From an uncultured Erythrobacter sp. (GTDB taxonomy: Bacteria > Pseudomonadota > Alphaproteobacteria > Sphingomonadales > Sphingomonadaceae), in the NCBI GenBank assembly GCA_947503155.1, contig CANNCL010000001.1, forward strand, positions 310,001 to 374,000: DNA of 64,000 nt, written 5' to 3'. The notes below the pieces were generated by a model. The model had not been told where the DNA came from, did no database searches, and saw only the letters and a list, made by a program, of their open reading frames with translations. Below, piece after piece: positions 9,600 to 18,998 of the stretch (its first letter is position 1; each line of letters begins with the position of its first letter). Made by a program: the position numbers and the translations under genes.

Positions 9600-10103
9600 A
9601 TGACAAAATCCAACCGCGCCAGCCGCGCGAGCCGCCCCAGCCGCCCAAGCCGCCCAAGCCGCAGAGTGCTAGCCGTCGCATCGGGAGGCGGCCATTGGGA
9701 ACAGCTGATGTTGCTGCGTCCTAAGCTCGAAGAATACGACGTGCGCTTCGCCACAACCGATGCGGACATCGCGCTTCAAAGAGGAATCGCGAAGGCGGAG
9801 ACCCTACCCGACTGCAATCAGAACAAGCCTTTCAAATCGGCGCTCTGCGCATTTGTCGCCGCGTGGGTCGTGGTAAAACATCGCCCGCATGTGGTGATCT
9901 CCACTGGCGCGGCACCGGGATTTTTCTGTCTCATGGCGGGCCGCATGATCGGTGCGCGGACGCTTTGGATCGACAGCGTTGCCAATGGTGAACAGCTGTC
10001 CATGTGCGGGAAATTATCAAAGCGCTTTGCCCATCAATGCCTGACCCAATGGCCCGAAGTCGCTGACGAACCGCGTGTCAAATATCGCGGAGCCGTGCTG
10101 TGA
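9600..10103 (+). CDS. PssD/Alg14-type glycosyltransferase membrane subunit
   Basis: First gene of the exopolysaccharide locus. The ATG at 9600 follows a good ribosome site (aaaggagcgg). After an Arg/Ser/Pro repeat tail, the protein begins an Alg14-like fold: LAVASGGGHWEQLMLLRP (about residues 22-40), then VVISTGAAPGFFCLMAGRMIGARTLWIDS. In PssD/Cps14F/EpsE-type systems this subunit anchors a GT28 catalytic partner at the inner membrane. That partner is the next gene, overlapping by 4 bases. 167 residues is the usual length. Confidence 0.87.
   Translation: MTKSNRASRASRPSRPSRPSRRVLAVASGGGHWEQLMLLRPKLEEYDVRFATTDADIALQRGIAKAETLPDCNQNKPFKSALCAFVAAWVVVKHRPHVVISTGAAPGFFCLMAGRMIGARTLWIDSVANGEQLSMCGKLSKRFAHQCLTQWPEVADEPRVKYRGAVL
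9615..9659 (+). repeat. 9-bp in-frame tandem repeat (Arg-Ala/Pro-Ser) in the PssD-like gene
   Basis: Five units of nine bases of the form cgcSSSagc-type (cgcgccagc, cgcgcgagc, cgccccagc, cgcccaagc, cgcccaagc) encode R-A/P-S repeats. They add a basic, disordered tail just before the Alg14-like domain. The last three units are the most alike, which suggests recent expansion. Confidence 0.85.
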
Positions 10104-10582
10104 TCCTTGTAACAGTCGGAATGCAATTGGGCTTTGACCGCCTAATAATGGCGATGGATCAGCTCGCCCCGACCCTCAATATGGAAGTCATCGCGCAGAC
10201 CGGGCGCGGGACTTACCAGCCGTTAAACATGACTGCCCGCGCAAAAATCGGACCGTCCGAATTCGAAGAATTGGTTCAGAAAAGCCGCCTTATTGTCAGC
10301 CATGCAGGGATCGGAACCGTCCTGACCGCTCAACGATTTACGACCCCGATAGTCCTGTTCCCCAGACGCTTTGATCAAGGTGAACACCGCAATGACCATC
10401 AGGCGGCGACCGCAAACAACCTAGATGGCAGGCCGGGCGTATTGGTCGCCATGACGGTGGACGACTTAGCCAGCACTATCGCCAAAGGTCTATCGATGGA
10501 AAAGCCCGATACGGCCCTGTCGCCCACTGCGCGGCAACTGCACGAAGCGATCGGTACATTTATCGAGACCGGCGAGCTTTGA
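10100..10582 (+). CDS. PssE/Alg13-type glycosyltransferase catalytic subunit (GT28 C-terminal domain)
   Basis: 160-residue GT28 C-terminal domain protein. It opens with ILVTVGMQLGFDRLI and has the nucleotide-sugar binding segment LIVSHAGIGTVLTAQRF at about residues 63-80, where the conserved SHAG motif is seen. A second segment, FPRRFDQGEHRNDHQ, completes the site. The GTG start overlaps the PssD-like stop (GTGA), so the two subunits are coupled. Together they form a split glycosyltransferase like Alg13/Alg14, adding an early sugar of the exopolysaccharide repeat unit. Confidence 0.88.
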   Translation: MILVTVGMQLGFDRLIMAMDQLAPTLNMEVIAQTGRGTYQPLNMTARAKIGPSEFEELVQKSRLIVSHAGIGTVLTAQRFTTPIVLFPRRFDQGEHRNDHQAATANNLDGRPGVLVAMTVDDLASTIAKGLSMEKPDTALSPTARQLHEAIGTFIETGEL

Positions 10583-10699
10583 TGCACTCGGGACGTTCGC
10601 CCAAATGCGAAGGTTAAAGAAAACAACTTAGCCTAACGCGATATTTACCCCTGCACGTCCATATCTTCGCGCGACAAAGCCCGTGAGGAATATGAGACT

Positions 10700-12004
10700 A
10701 TGAACGCCCCTTTCGATGCAACCACCGCCTTTGGGCCGGACGCAGCGACACAGCCCGCCCCTGATCACCAGATTGCGGTCATCGGGCTTGGCTATATCGG
10801 CTTGCCAACGGCGGCGGTGCTGGCCAGCTATGGCTGGGATGTTTGCGGAGTTGATGTCTCGCAGCACGTGGTTGAGACGGTTAACGCTGGCGGCGTGCAT
10901 ATCGAAGAACGCGATCTGGACAGGCTGGTGGGCGAAGCGATCAGTTCCGAACGGCTAGTCGCTTCCACGAATGTCCCTGCTGCACACTATTACATGATCG
11001 CTGTCCCGACGCCGCTGGGCGCGGACAATGCACCTGATATTTCCTACGTCGAGGCCGCCGCGCGCTCAATCGCTCCCAATGTCCTCCCCGGCGCGTGCAT
11101 CATTGTTGAAAGCACGTCTCCGGTTGGCACAACCGAGCGTGTCGCTGAGATCATCGCGGGAATGCGCCCTGATCTCATCATGCCCCAATTTGGCGCTGAA
11201 ACGGGCGGCGACATTGCGATCGCCTATTGCCCGGAACGGGTGCTGCCGGGGAAAATTGTGCAGGAATTGGTCAATAATGACCGTGTGGTCGGCGGAATGA
11301 CGCCCGATTGCGCCGAAAGCGCAGCGGCGCTCTATAGAAGCTTTGTGAAGGGCGATTGCCTGCTCACCAATTCGCGCGTCGCAGAGACCGTAAAATTGGT
11401 CGAAAACAGCTTTCGCGACGTCAATATTGCATTCGCCAATGAGCTTTCGATGATTGCTGACGAAATTGGTGTCGATGTGTGGGACGTAATTCGGCTCGCC
11501 AACCGCCACCCACGCGTCAATATTTTGCAACCCGGCCCCGGCGTAGGCGGACATTGCATCGCGGTGGACCCGTGGTTCTTGGTCGCCGGAGCGCCCAAAT
11601 CGGCGCGGCTTGTGCGTACAGCGCGTGAGGTGAACGACCACAAGGCTGTCCATACCGAAAACCGTATCCGCGCGCTGATCAGCGCTGCCCCCGATGCCAA
11701 AGTCGCTTTGCTCGGCCTTGCGTTCAAGCCTGACATTGACGATTTCCGCGAAAGCCCCGCGCTTGAAATCGCCGAAAGCCTTTGCGCGGATTTGGGTGAC
11801 CGGGTGCTAGTCGTGGAACCATTCACCGAAGAACTCTCCGCCGGTTTCTCTGGAACGGGTGCGGTGCTGGCCGGGCTTGACGACGCGCTGGCAGTAGCGG
11901 AGATTGTTGTCGTGTTGGTCGATCACACTGCGTTCAAACAACTTACCCCTGCCGATCTGGCGGGCAAGCTGGTGTTTGATACGCGCGGCATGCTCAAGAA
12001 ATGA
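10700..12004 (+). CDS. wecC: UDP-N-acetyl-D-mannosamine dehydrogenase
   Basis: Oxidises UDP-ManNAc to UDP-ManNAcA with two NAD+. The 434-residue protein has an N-terminal Rossmann motif (IAVIGLGYIGLPTAAVLAS, residues 27-45). The nucleotide-sugar dehydrogenase active site GPGVGGHCIAVDPWF holds the catalytic Cys. A C-terminal UDP-binding domain contains LGLAFKPDIDDFRESPALEI. The next gene, a UDP-GlcNAc 2-epimerase, overlaps by 4 bases and supplies the substrate. The pairing supports the ManNAc assignment over UDP-glucose dehydrogenase. Confidence 0.9.
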   Translation: MNAPFDATTAFGPDAATQPAPDHQIAVIGLGYIGLPTAAVLASYGWDVCGVDVSQHVVETVNAGGVHIEERDLDRLVGEAISSERLVASTNVPAAHYYMIAVPTPLGADNAPDISYVEAAARSIAPNVLPGACIIVESTSPVGTTERVAEIIAGMRPDLIMPQFGAETGGDIAIAYCPERVLPGKIVQELVNNDRVVGGMTPDCAESAAALYRSFVKGDCLLTNSRVAETVKLVENSFRDVNIAFANELSMIADEIGVDVWDVIRLANRHPRVNILQPGPGVGGHCIAVDPWFLVAGAPKSARLVRTAREVNDHKAVHTENRIRALISAAPDAKVALLGLAFKPDIDDFRESPALEIAESLCADLGDRVLVVEPFTEELSAGFSGTGAVLAGLDDALAVAEIVVVLVDHTAFKQLTPADLAGKLVFDTRGMLKK

Positions 12005-13164
12005 GTGATGCTAGCGCGCTTCCGCGCATACTCGTGACTTTCGGGACGCGGCCCGAGGCTATTAAAATGTTTCCGGTCGTCACCGCCTTGCGCGAAAGCG
12101 GGCGTTTCGATGTGCGAGTTGCCGTTACTGCGCAACACCGCGAGATGCTGGATCAAGTCCTAGAGCTTGCGGGAATTGAACCCGATATCGACTTAGATTT
12201 GATGCAATCGGGCCAAAGCTTAGATGCGCTTGCCGCGCGGATCGTGACCCGATTTGGCGAGGCGCTGGATACTGAAAAGCCAGACCGCGTTCTGGTGCAT
12301 GGCGACACATTGACGACGATGATGGCGACGCTCGCTTGCTATTTCCGGCGCATTCCGGTGGGTCATGTCGAAGCCGGCCTGCGCAGCGGGGACATTTATG
12401 CTCCGTGGCCAGAAGAAGTGAACCGTAAAGTGACCGGCGCAGTCGCTGATCTGCATTTTGCACCGACACAGGGCGCAGCAGAGGCATTGCTTGGCGAAAA
12501 TGTTCCCCAAGACGTGATCCACGTTACGGGCAACACGGTGATTGATGCGTTGCTGGACACGCGCGCCAAGATCGCCGCCAACCCCGCCCTCAGCCCGGTC
12601 GTAACCGACCTCAAAAAACGCTTTGAAGGGCGCCGGATCATCTGCGTCACCGCGCATCGCCGCGAGAATTTTGGCGAAGGTATGCGGCAGATCGCTTCGG
12701 CTCTGACCACCCTGTCACGGCGGGATGATGTCGCGATCATCTACCCGATGCATCCCAATCCAAACGTTGCCGAAATCATGCGCCCGGCTCTTTCTGAGAT
12801 CGACAATGTCGCTCTTATTGAGCCGCTGGATTATCTAAATTTTGTCGCAATGATGGAAGCGTCTGAGATCGTTTTGACGGATTCTGGCGGCATCCAAGAA
12901 GAAGCGCCGAGCCTTGGCAAGCCAGTTTTGGTCATGCGCGATACAACTGAACGCCCGGAAGGCGTAGCTGCGGGCACCTCGCATCTGGTCGGCGCCAATA
13001 CGAACAACATTGTTCGCGAAGTCACCAACTTGCTTGATGATCAGTCAGCCTATGACGCGATGGCCCATGCCCACAACCCTTACGGGGATGGCACAGCCAG
13101 CCGCCAAATTGCTGAAATCATTGCCGCCATTCATGCACCTGCAAATGACAAAGCAGCGAGCTAG
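12001..13164 (+). CDS. wecB: UDP-N-acetylglucosamine 2-epimerase (non-hydrolysing)
   Basis: Converts UDP-GlcNAc to UDP-ManNAc in the cytoplasm. The 387-residue protein has the family landmarks FGTRPEAIKMFPVV near the N-terminus, VHGDTLTTM, GHVEAGLRSGD, VTAHRRENFG, and LTDSGGIQEEAPSLGKPVLVMRDTTERPE. It overlaps wecC by 4 bases, giving a two-step route to ManNAcA. It ends convergently with the next minus-strand gene (4-base overlap). Confidence 0.93.
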   Translation: MSDASALPRILVTFGTRPEAIKMFPVVTALRESGRFDVRVAVTAQHREMLDQVLELAGIEPDIDLDLMQSGQSLDALAARIVTRFGEALDTEKPDRVLVHGDTLTTMMATLACYFRRIPVGHVEAGLRSGDIYAPWPEEVNRKVTGAVADLHFAPTQGAAEALLGENVPQDVIHVTGNTVIDALLDTRAKIAANPALSPVVTDLKKRFEGRRIICVTAHRRENFGEGMRQIASALTTLSRRDDVAIIYPMHPNPNVAEIMRPALSEIDNVALIEPLDYLNFVAMMEASEIVLTDSGGIQEEAPSLGKPVLVMRDTTERPEGVAAGTSHLVGANTNNIVREVTNLLDDQSAYDAMAHAHNPYGDGTASRQIAEIIAAIHAPANDKAAS

Positions 13165-13751
13165 CGCATTCTTGGTCGTTTTGACCGCGTAGATTTTGAC
13201 TCTGTTGGCCTAGGCTGCCGGATCAGCCAGACGTAATAGACCGCCGCTGCAATCACTGCGGCGCTTGCTCCAATATCACCGACCCAATTCAATTTGAGCG
13301 GGCCGTAAAGCAGCTGGTCCATCGCATGAAGCGAGATCGTGCGAAGAGCGATAAGGATTAGCATAACAACGCCGCTTCCGCCCGCAATGGCGACCGCAAT
13401 ATTGCGCCGCCCTTCTATCCTACGCGAAACCCAATAAACCGCATACAGACCCGCTGCGGCGAAGGCGGCTATTGTACCAGCGATAATGACACCTTGAACC
13501 GAACGCCGGTCATCAACCATATCTTCGGATTGCAGCCATTCGCGCAAATCGGCGCGCAAGATTTCTTCAAGATTGAAGACTCGCGAAACAATGAGCGCGA
13601 CGAACAAAACCGCTACCGCAACCCAAATCTTGAAATGCCAGCTTTGTTGCCGCCCGGCTCGCGAAACATACGCAGCGCCGAAGCATGACAAGACCACGAG
13701 CGCGTAGAAACCCGCAGCCGCAAAACTCAGCATTGATGGTGCCGCTGGCAT
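13161..13751 (-). CDS. Hypothetical integral membrane protein
   Basis: 196-residue protein of unknown function with about five hydrophobic segments: near residues 8-28, 42-60, 88-108, 120-140 and 160-180. The C-terminus is basic (STRSKRPRMR). A second Met at codon 7 (about 13733) is an equally good start. It is the only minus-strand gene in this part of the polysaccharide locus and overlaps wecB by 4 bases tail to tail. I do not recognise a family. It resembles small multi-pass proteins found next to polysaccharide genes in sphingomonads. Confidence 0.6.
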   Translation of the reverse strand: MPAAPSMLSFAAAGFYALVVLSCFGAAYVSRAGRQQSWHFKIWVAVAVLFVALIVSRVFNLEEILRADLREWLQSEDMVDDRRSVQGVIIAGTIAAFAAAGLYAVYWVSRRIEGRRNIAVAIAGGSGVVMLILIALRTISLHAMDQLLYGPLKLNWVGDIGASAAVIAAAVYYVWLIRQPRPTESKSTRSKRPRMR

Positions 13752-14045
13752 CTGAAGCGAATCCCTTGGTTATTTGCCGCAACTGGTCGGAAATTGCGCA
13801 CGCCCCATTGAATAGTGCTTCGGAAATATCCTGCAAGTCAGCTCGTCACCGCCGATTATACCGCATTGCACCATTCGTATCGCGATAGCCCATCACTTCT
13901 TTGCTTTCGCCAGCGGGTGGATCAGGCGAATTGCTGTCTCAATTCGAAACAAAACCTTACAAGTTCGCCCATTCGATAGGGCGGGAAGGCGGTTGCACAT
14001 CATAGAAGCGCGGTTTAAAGAGACCTGCAAAATAAGGGGGACCAC

Positions 14046-14786
14046 GTGGCCTTGAAAATCTCTATCAGCAAACGTCTCGGAATGATCAGCATGTCAGCTG
14101 CTGTCGCACTTGCGGGATGCGCATCGACACCTGAACCAGTAATTGGCGCAGCCGCTACTCAGCCGCGCACCGATTTGGGTCAGGCGAATTATAGCCATGT
14201 GCCTGCAACCACTTATGCGCTGCGGCCATCGGACAAGGTTTCGGTGAATGTGTTCCGTGAACCTGAACTTTCCGTAGAGAATGTCCGCCTTGGCGTTGAC
14301 GGCGCGGTTTCGCTTCCGATGCTTGGATCAATCCCTGCAGCAGGGATGACCACCAAACAATTTGAGCAAGATGTTGCTCGGCGTTTGCTGGCAGCTGGCC
14401 TGCGCACTCCGATGGTCAGCATTAACATTTCCGAATATGCGTCGCATCTTGTGACCGTCGAAGGCGCGGTTGAAGATCCCGGTGTTTATGCATTCCAACC
14501 GGGCTCACGCTTGTCATCGGCTATCGCCATGGCTGACGGTCCAACAAACGTCGCCAACGAACAGCAAATCGCGGTATTCCGTGAAAGTCCGCAAGGCGTA
14601 CTGATTGCGAAATTTGACTATGGTCAGATCAGCCAAGGCACGATGCTCGACCCGATCTTGCAGCCTGGTGACCGCCTCGTGATGGGCACTGATGGTTTGT
14701 CGGTGTTCTATCAAAACCTTCTTCAGGCATTGCCGGCATTTGGCGTGTTTGGAGTTGCTGCGATCAACAGCAGCAGCAGCAATTAA
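14046..14786 (+). CDS. wza: Polysaccharide export lipoprotein, Wza family
   Basis: Outer-membrane polysaccharide export channel subunit. The GTG start at 14046 is favoured by an aagggg ribosome site 6-10 bases upstream. A lipoprotein signal ends with lipobox ALAGC (Cys about residue 25). A Poly_export domain follows: YALRPSDKVSVNVFREPELS at about 57-76, which is the SLBB-preceding PES domain. One SLBB domain then contains VTVEGAVEDPGVYAF. 246 residues is shorter than E. coli Wza, as is usual for sphingomonad GelD/SpsD-like forms. It is followed 12 bases later by the Wzc-like kinase. Confidence 0.9.
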   Translation: MALKISISKRLGMISMSAAVALAGCASTPEPVIGAAATQPRTDLGQANYSHVPATTYALRPSDKVSVNVFREPELSVENVRLGVDGAVSLPMLGSIPAAGMTTKQFEQDVARRLLAAGLRTPMVSINISEYASHLVTVEGAVEDPGVYAFQPGSRLSSAIAMADGPTNVANEQQIAVFRESPQGVLIAKFDYGQISQGTMLDPILQPGDRLVMGTDGLSVFYQNLLQALPAFGVFGVAAINSSSSN

Positions 14787-14798
14787 AAATCTGAACCA

Positions 14799-17012
14799 AT
14801 GAACGAACGCTCAATTATTGACCCGTCCGAACCGGATGGCCGTGGCACTTGGCTTGAAACCTATCTGCCTGAGAACGAACTGGCACGCCCCAATCAGGGT
14901 GTTCAGCTCATCAGCCTTGCGACTGTCCGCGGCGTCCTGTTCCGGCAGAGGTGGCTGTTTGCGGGTGTAATCCTTGCTGCACTCACAGTCGGCTTGATCG
15001 TCACTTTGCTCGCGACGCCAATGTATCAGGCGACAGCAAAGGTCAGTGTAGAGCCCTATGGTGCGTTCATTCTTGAAGGTCAGGATGTCGAGCAAGGCAT
15101 CGCCAGCAACCAAGTCGGCGATTATCTTGCGACGAAGGTTGAGCTGATCGGCAGCCGCAGCTTGGCTGAGGTCGTTGTCGCTGACCGCCAACTTGGCGAG
15201 CGTTACGATTTGCTGGGCCAGAATATCGACGAAAGCCGGTCACCTGACATGACCGACGAACAATGGCTAGAAACCAAGAATTCGATTGCTGCGTCAATCC
15301 TTGTGGGCGGTGTCACAGCAGAAGTTCCCGATATTAGCTGGGTGATCCCGATCGGCTTCCGCTCTGACAATCCCGCATTGGCCGCCGAAATGGCGAATGC
15401 TTATGCAGACGCCTTTATTTCGTCAGATTCCCGCGATTCAATCGAGGGCAATGAATATGCAATCGAATATTTGCGCGATCAGATCGAAGTGGTTCGCGGA
15501 CGGCTAGAAGAAGCCGAGCGGGATACCAATGCCTATGCCCGCAACAGCGGCATCATTGTCCAACCGTCGACTGGCGAAGAAGGCGGAGCCGGCACAACAC
15601 TGACGAATTCAAGTCTCGCCAACATCAGCCAACGCTTTGCTGATGCGCGTGCGAACCGTATTGCTGCGGAACAAAAATGGCGGTCGATTCAGAACTTACC
15701 GGCGGCCCAATTGCCAGAGGTCCAGAACAATCCTGTCCTTCAAGGACTCGTCACTGATCGCACAGGCAAGCTCGCGGAACTCGCGGAACTGCGCCAACGT
15801 TACAGCGATGAATTTCCGCAGATCACCAACTTGCTTGCGCAAATCGAAATCCTCGACACGCAAATTGAACGCAGCAGCGCCGACGTCAAAGCGACCGTGC
15901 GCAACGCCTATATCGTCGCTCGCAATCAAGAGCAGGCGCTTCAAGGCGAACTGGGCTCGCTCTCGAACGATTCGCTCGCAGAACAAGATGAGATGGTTCA
16001 GCTTACCGTGCTTGAGCGTGAAGCTGAGGCCCTGCGTCAGCAATTGCGCTCGCTGCTTGAACGGTTCAACCAGATTAGCAGTGCTGCGAACGTAAACAGC
16101 GGCACTATGACGAAAATCGAAGGCGCGCTGGTTCCCGGATCGCCCTATGCACCGAGCTTGCTGCAAAATTTAGGGCTCGCTTTGGTTCTAGGCATCGGCC
16201 TTGCTGCCGGCCTCGCAGTCTTGCGTGAAATGTTCGACGACCGCGTCCGGTCGCTGGATGAAGTTGAGCAGAAAATCGATCTGCCACTCATCGGCCACAC
16301 GCCGCATGTCAGCGAAAAAGACATCGATGTGGAAAGCTCGAACAACTTTACATCTTTGATGGAGGCCTATGCCTCGATCAAAGCGGCAATCGAGTTCTCG
16401 CTCCCACGCAACCGTAATGTCCTGCAACTGACCAGCACCCATGAATCTGAGGGTAAATCGACAACCGCCGTCGTCTTGGCTGAGCTCTTTGCGCGTTCGG
16501 GTCGAAAGACACTCTTGATTGACGCCGATTTGCGTCGTCCGTCAGTGGCACGGTTGCTCGAACTGGAACGCCCTAAGATCGGCCTCATCGAAGTGCTGCT
16601 GGGTCATGCCAAGCTTGAGGACGCAATCGTCAAAGGCGTTCACGACAATCTCGAAGTTCTGCCAATCGGTGCCATTCCGCCAAATCCTACGGAAATTTTG
16701 GCGGGAGATGAGATCGCGGAATTCATTGCGAAGTACCGCGAAGAATACTCGCTCATCATCTTCGATTCTTGCCCAGTCTTGGGCCTTGCTGATGCGCCGC
16801 TGCTCGCTCGCCTTATGGATGGAACAATCTTCGTTCTCGAAGCCAACAAAGTTCCGTTTGCTCAGGCGCGTAATGCGGTCAAACGCCTCAGAAGCTCTGG
16901 CGGCAACGTCCTTGGTTTGATTCTCACCAAATACCGCGCTTTGGAAGCGGGCCAAAGTTATGGCTATCAGTACAGCTATTACGAATATGGCGGCTCAAAC
17001 GCCAATCGGTGA
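14799..17012 (+). CDS. wzc: Wzc-like polysaccharide co-polymerase with BY-kinase domain
   Basis: 737-residue fused co-polymerase and tyrosine autokinase that controls chain length and export. It has a Wzz domain with a first membrane helix at about residues 53-73. A long periplasmic coiled coil and a GNVR-type region lead to a second helix near 448-468. The cytoplasmic kinase has Walker A HESEGKST (about 547-554), Walker A' LLIDADLRRP and Walker B IIFDSCPVLGLAD. The C-terminus carries a tyrosine cluster (YGYQYSYYEYG), the expected autophosphorylation sites. It works with the Wza lipoprotein just upstream. Confidence 0.92.
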   Translation: MNERSIIDPSEPDGRGTWLETYLPENELARPNQGVQLISLATVRGVLFRQRWLFAGVILAALTVGLIVTLLATPMYQATAKVSVEPYGAFILEGQDVEQGIASNQVGDYLATKVELIGSRSLAEVVVADRQLGERYDLLGQNIDESRSPDMTDEQWLETKNSIAASILVGGVTAEVPDISWVIPIGFRSDNPALAAEMANAYADAFISSDSRDSIEGNEYAIEYLRDQIEVVRGRLEEAERDTNAYARNSGIIVQPSTGEEGGAGTTLTNSSLANISQRFADARANRIAAEQKWRSIQNLPAAQLPEVQNNPVLQGLVTDRTGKLAELAELRQRYSDEFPQITNLLAQIEILDTQIERSSADVKATVRNAYIVARNQEQALQGELGSLSNDSLAEQDEMVQLTVLEREAEALRQQLRSLLERFNQISSAANVNSGTMTKIEGALVPGSPYAPSLLQNLGLALVLGIGLAAGLAVLREMFDDRVRSLDEVEQKIDLPLIGHTPHVSEKDIDVESSNNFTSLMEAYASIKAAIEFSLPRNRNVLQLTSTHESEGKSTTAVVLAELFARSGRKTLLIDADLRRPSVARLLELERPKIGLIEVLLGHAKLEDAIVKGVHDNLEVLPIGAIPPNPTEILAGDEIAEFIAKYREEYSLIIFDSCPVLGLADAPLLARLMDGTIFVLEANKVPFAQARNAVKRLRSSGGNVLGLILTKYRALEAGQSYGYQYSYYEYGGSNANR

Positions 17013-17082
17013 GCCAATCTGAATGGTTGCTCATGGTTGCTATGATGGGCCGGCTCAAACAGACTGATGGACCACTAGCCAA

Positions 17083-17958
17083 TTGAGCAAACCGCTGCCT
17101 TTTACGCTGATCATTCCCGCTCATAACGAGGAATCCGTTATTGGCCGGTGCCTAGAAACTGCGCTTGCAGGGGCGCCGGATACGGGCAGTTTCGACATTA
17201 TTGTTGCGGCAAATGGTTGCGACGATCGCACAGTCGACATTGCCAAAGCGGCGGCTCCTCACGCCACGGTCTTGGACATCCAAGCCGGCTCAAAGACCGC
17301 GGCGATCAACGCTGCCAATGCAGAGGCGAAACACTTCCCCCGCATCTATCTCGATGCTGATGTGGAGTGTGATTATCGGTCACTGGCCGCCATTGCTGCA
17401 GCCATGACCGAGGATGGTGTGATGGCCGCTGCGCCCGCCATTCGTCTAGAACTGGGCCACTGCAACTGGTTTGTCCGATCCTATTACTCCGCTTGGATGC
17501 AGCAACCTTTCGCCAAAGCGGGCAAAGGCGGTTCGGGATGCTACGCCTTGTCAGAGCCGGCGCTCAGCATTGTTGGAGAATTTCCCGATATTATTGGTGA
17601 TGACATCTGGATTCACACTCGTTTCCCGGACGATCAGAAACGTCTGGTGGAAAGCGATATTGATGGCAATCCGGTGTTCTCAACTGTCCGCCCGCCAGCC
17701 ACCGCCCGGCAGCAAGTAAAAGTTGAAGCGCGCCGGATGATCGGAAACGCCGATGTGAAGCGCGATCACCCCAGCCCCTATCTCGCATTAGCAAGCAAGG
17801 GCGGAGGTTTCCTTGGGTCGCTACGCAGTGGTACTTCGCCAGTGGATCTGTTTGTGTTTTATTGTGTGAAAGCCCTTGTTCGTATCGAGGTGCGGCGTAG
17901 CCAATGGCGCGGAAAAGCATCAACATGGACGCGCGATATGAGCTCGCGTCAGTCTTGA
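17083..17958 (+). CDS. Glycosyltransferase family 2
   Basis: 291-residue GT-A fold enzyme. FTLIIPAHNEESVIGRCLETAL starts near residue 6, and the metal/nucleotide Asp pair is in IYLDADVECDY (about residues 88-98). The start given is TTG; no upstream ATG fits between this gene and wzc, so the start remains uncertain by a few codons. It probably adds one sugar of the repeat unit. The next gene is a second GT2 22 bases downstream. Confidence 0.83.
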   Translation: MSKPLPFTLIIPAHNEESVIGRCLETALAGAPDTGSFDIIVAANGCDDRTVDIAKAAAPHATVLDIQAGSKTAAINAANAEAKHFPRIYLDADVECDYRSLAAIAAAMTEDGVMAAAPAIRLELGHCNWFVRSYYSAWMQQPFAKAGKGGSGCYALSEPALSIVGEFPDIIGDDIWIHTRFPDDQKRLVESDIDGNPVFSTVRPPATARQQVKVEARRMIGNADVKRDHPSPYLALASKGGGFLGSLRSGTSPVDLFVFYCVKALVRIEVRRSQWRGKASTWTRDMSSRQS

Positions 17959-17979
17959 CCAAGCGGGGTAATAGCGATT

Positions 17980-18960
17980 GTGAATGACCTCAATTCAGAA
18001 GGCCCGGGTAAAGAACCAGACGTCAGTATTCTGATCGTTGGCTATAATTCTGCTGATCTGATCGCCCGCTGTCTTGGATCGATTGCGCCGGCCTGTATGC
18101 GCCACACTTATGAGACCATTCTGGTCGATCAGGGCGATGGCTCAACTCAAGCAGTCACTGAAAGCCTGTTTCCGAGCGTCACCGTCATTCCAAGTCAAGG
18201 AAATCTAGGCTTCGCTGGCGGAAACAACCTGCTCGCTGCGCGCGCTTCGGGCCGCAATTTGTTACTGTTGAACCCTGATGTTGAACTCAAATCAGGCGCT
18301 GTCGATGCGCTGCTCGATGCCGCTCGGAAGCATTCTGACGCATCCGCTTGGGGAGGCGTTACGCTAGACCGCAATGATCAGCCTGACATTGGCAATACCG
18401 TGCATATTCCGACCCTGAGCGAGATGGCCAGCCGAGTTGTCGGACGCTCAAATGTCGCTTTGCGACCGGGGCAAAGTTTCGACGCAGATGAAAAAGTCGA
18501 CGTCCTCAGCGGAGGCTTTGTCCTCATTACACGCAGCGCGTGGGACGAAGCGGGCGGCTTGGATGATCGGTATTTCTTATATTGCGAAGAGGTCGATTTC
18601 TTTTATCGATTGGCCAAGAACGGTCACACATTCTGGCGCATAGCCGATGCACGCGCGCATCATGACATTGGTCACGGCGAAGTCGCATCACCGATGAGAA
18701 CCCTGTACGGCGCCGCAGGCGTCATGCAATTTGCTCGGCTACATTGGTCATCTCTGCGGGAGAATTCCGCCTTCATCCTAATCTGGCTTGGCGCGTTGCA
18801 GCGTTACACAATCGGCAGTTTACTCGGCCTCTGGCATCCGCGTTTTAGAGCGTTGGCCAAGGCGAATAGGCCGCTTGCCATGCGGCCCGGAGATTGGAGA
18901 TACGGCTATGACCCTAAGCGCGGCCTGCTCGCTAAACTGAACCACAAGTCCAAGGCGTAG
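17980..18960 (+). CDS. Glycosyltransferase family 2, rhamnosyltransferase-like
   Basis: 326-residue GT2 enzyme starting at GTG. It shows VSILIVGYNSADLIARCLGSI near the N-terminus and the donor/metal motif LLLNPDVEL (about residues 92-100). The acceptor segment DDRYFLYCEEVDFFYRLAKNG (about 190-210) is typical of WbbL-like rhamnosyltransferases. A full rmlBDCA set lies 10 kb downstream, so dTDP-rhamnose is a plausible donor. That last point is inference. Confidence 0.85.
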   Translation: MNDLNSEGPGKEPDVSILIVGYNSADLIARCLGSIAPACMRHTYETILVDQGDGSTQAVTESLFPSVTVIPSQGNLGFAGGNNLLAARASGRNLLLLNPDVELKSGAVDALLDAARKHSDASAWGGVTLDRNDQPDIGNTVHIPTLSEMASRVVGRSNVALRPGQSFDADEKVDVLSGGFVLITRSAWDEAGGLDDRYFLYCEEVDFFYRLAKNGHTFWRIADARAHHDIGHGEVASPMRTLYGAAGVMQFARLHWSSLRENSAFILIWLGALQRYTIGSLLGLWHPRFRALAKANRPLAMRPGDWRYGYDPKRGLLAKLNHKSKA

Positions 18961-18998
18961 TTTTCGAGGTCAGGCGGGCTTGCTGCTGCTCGCGAATA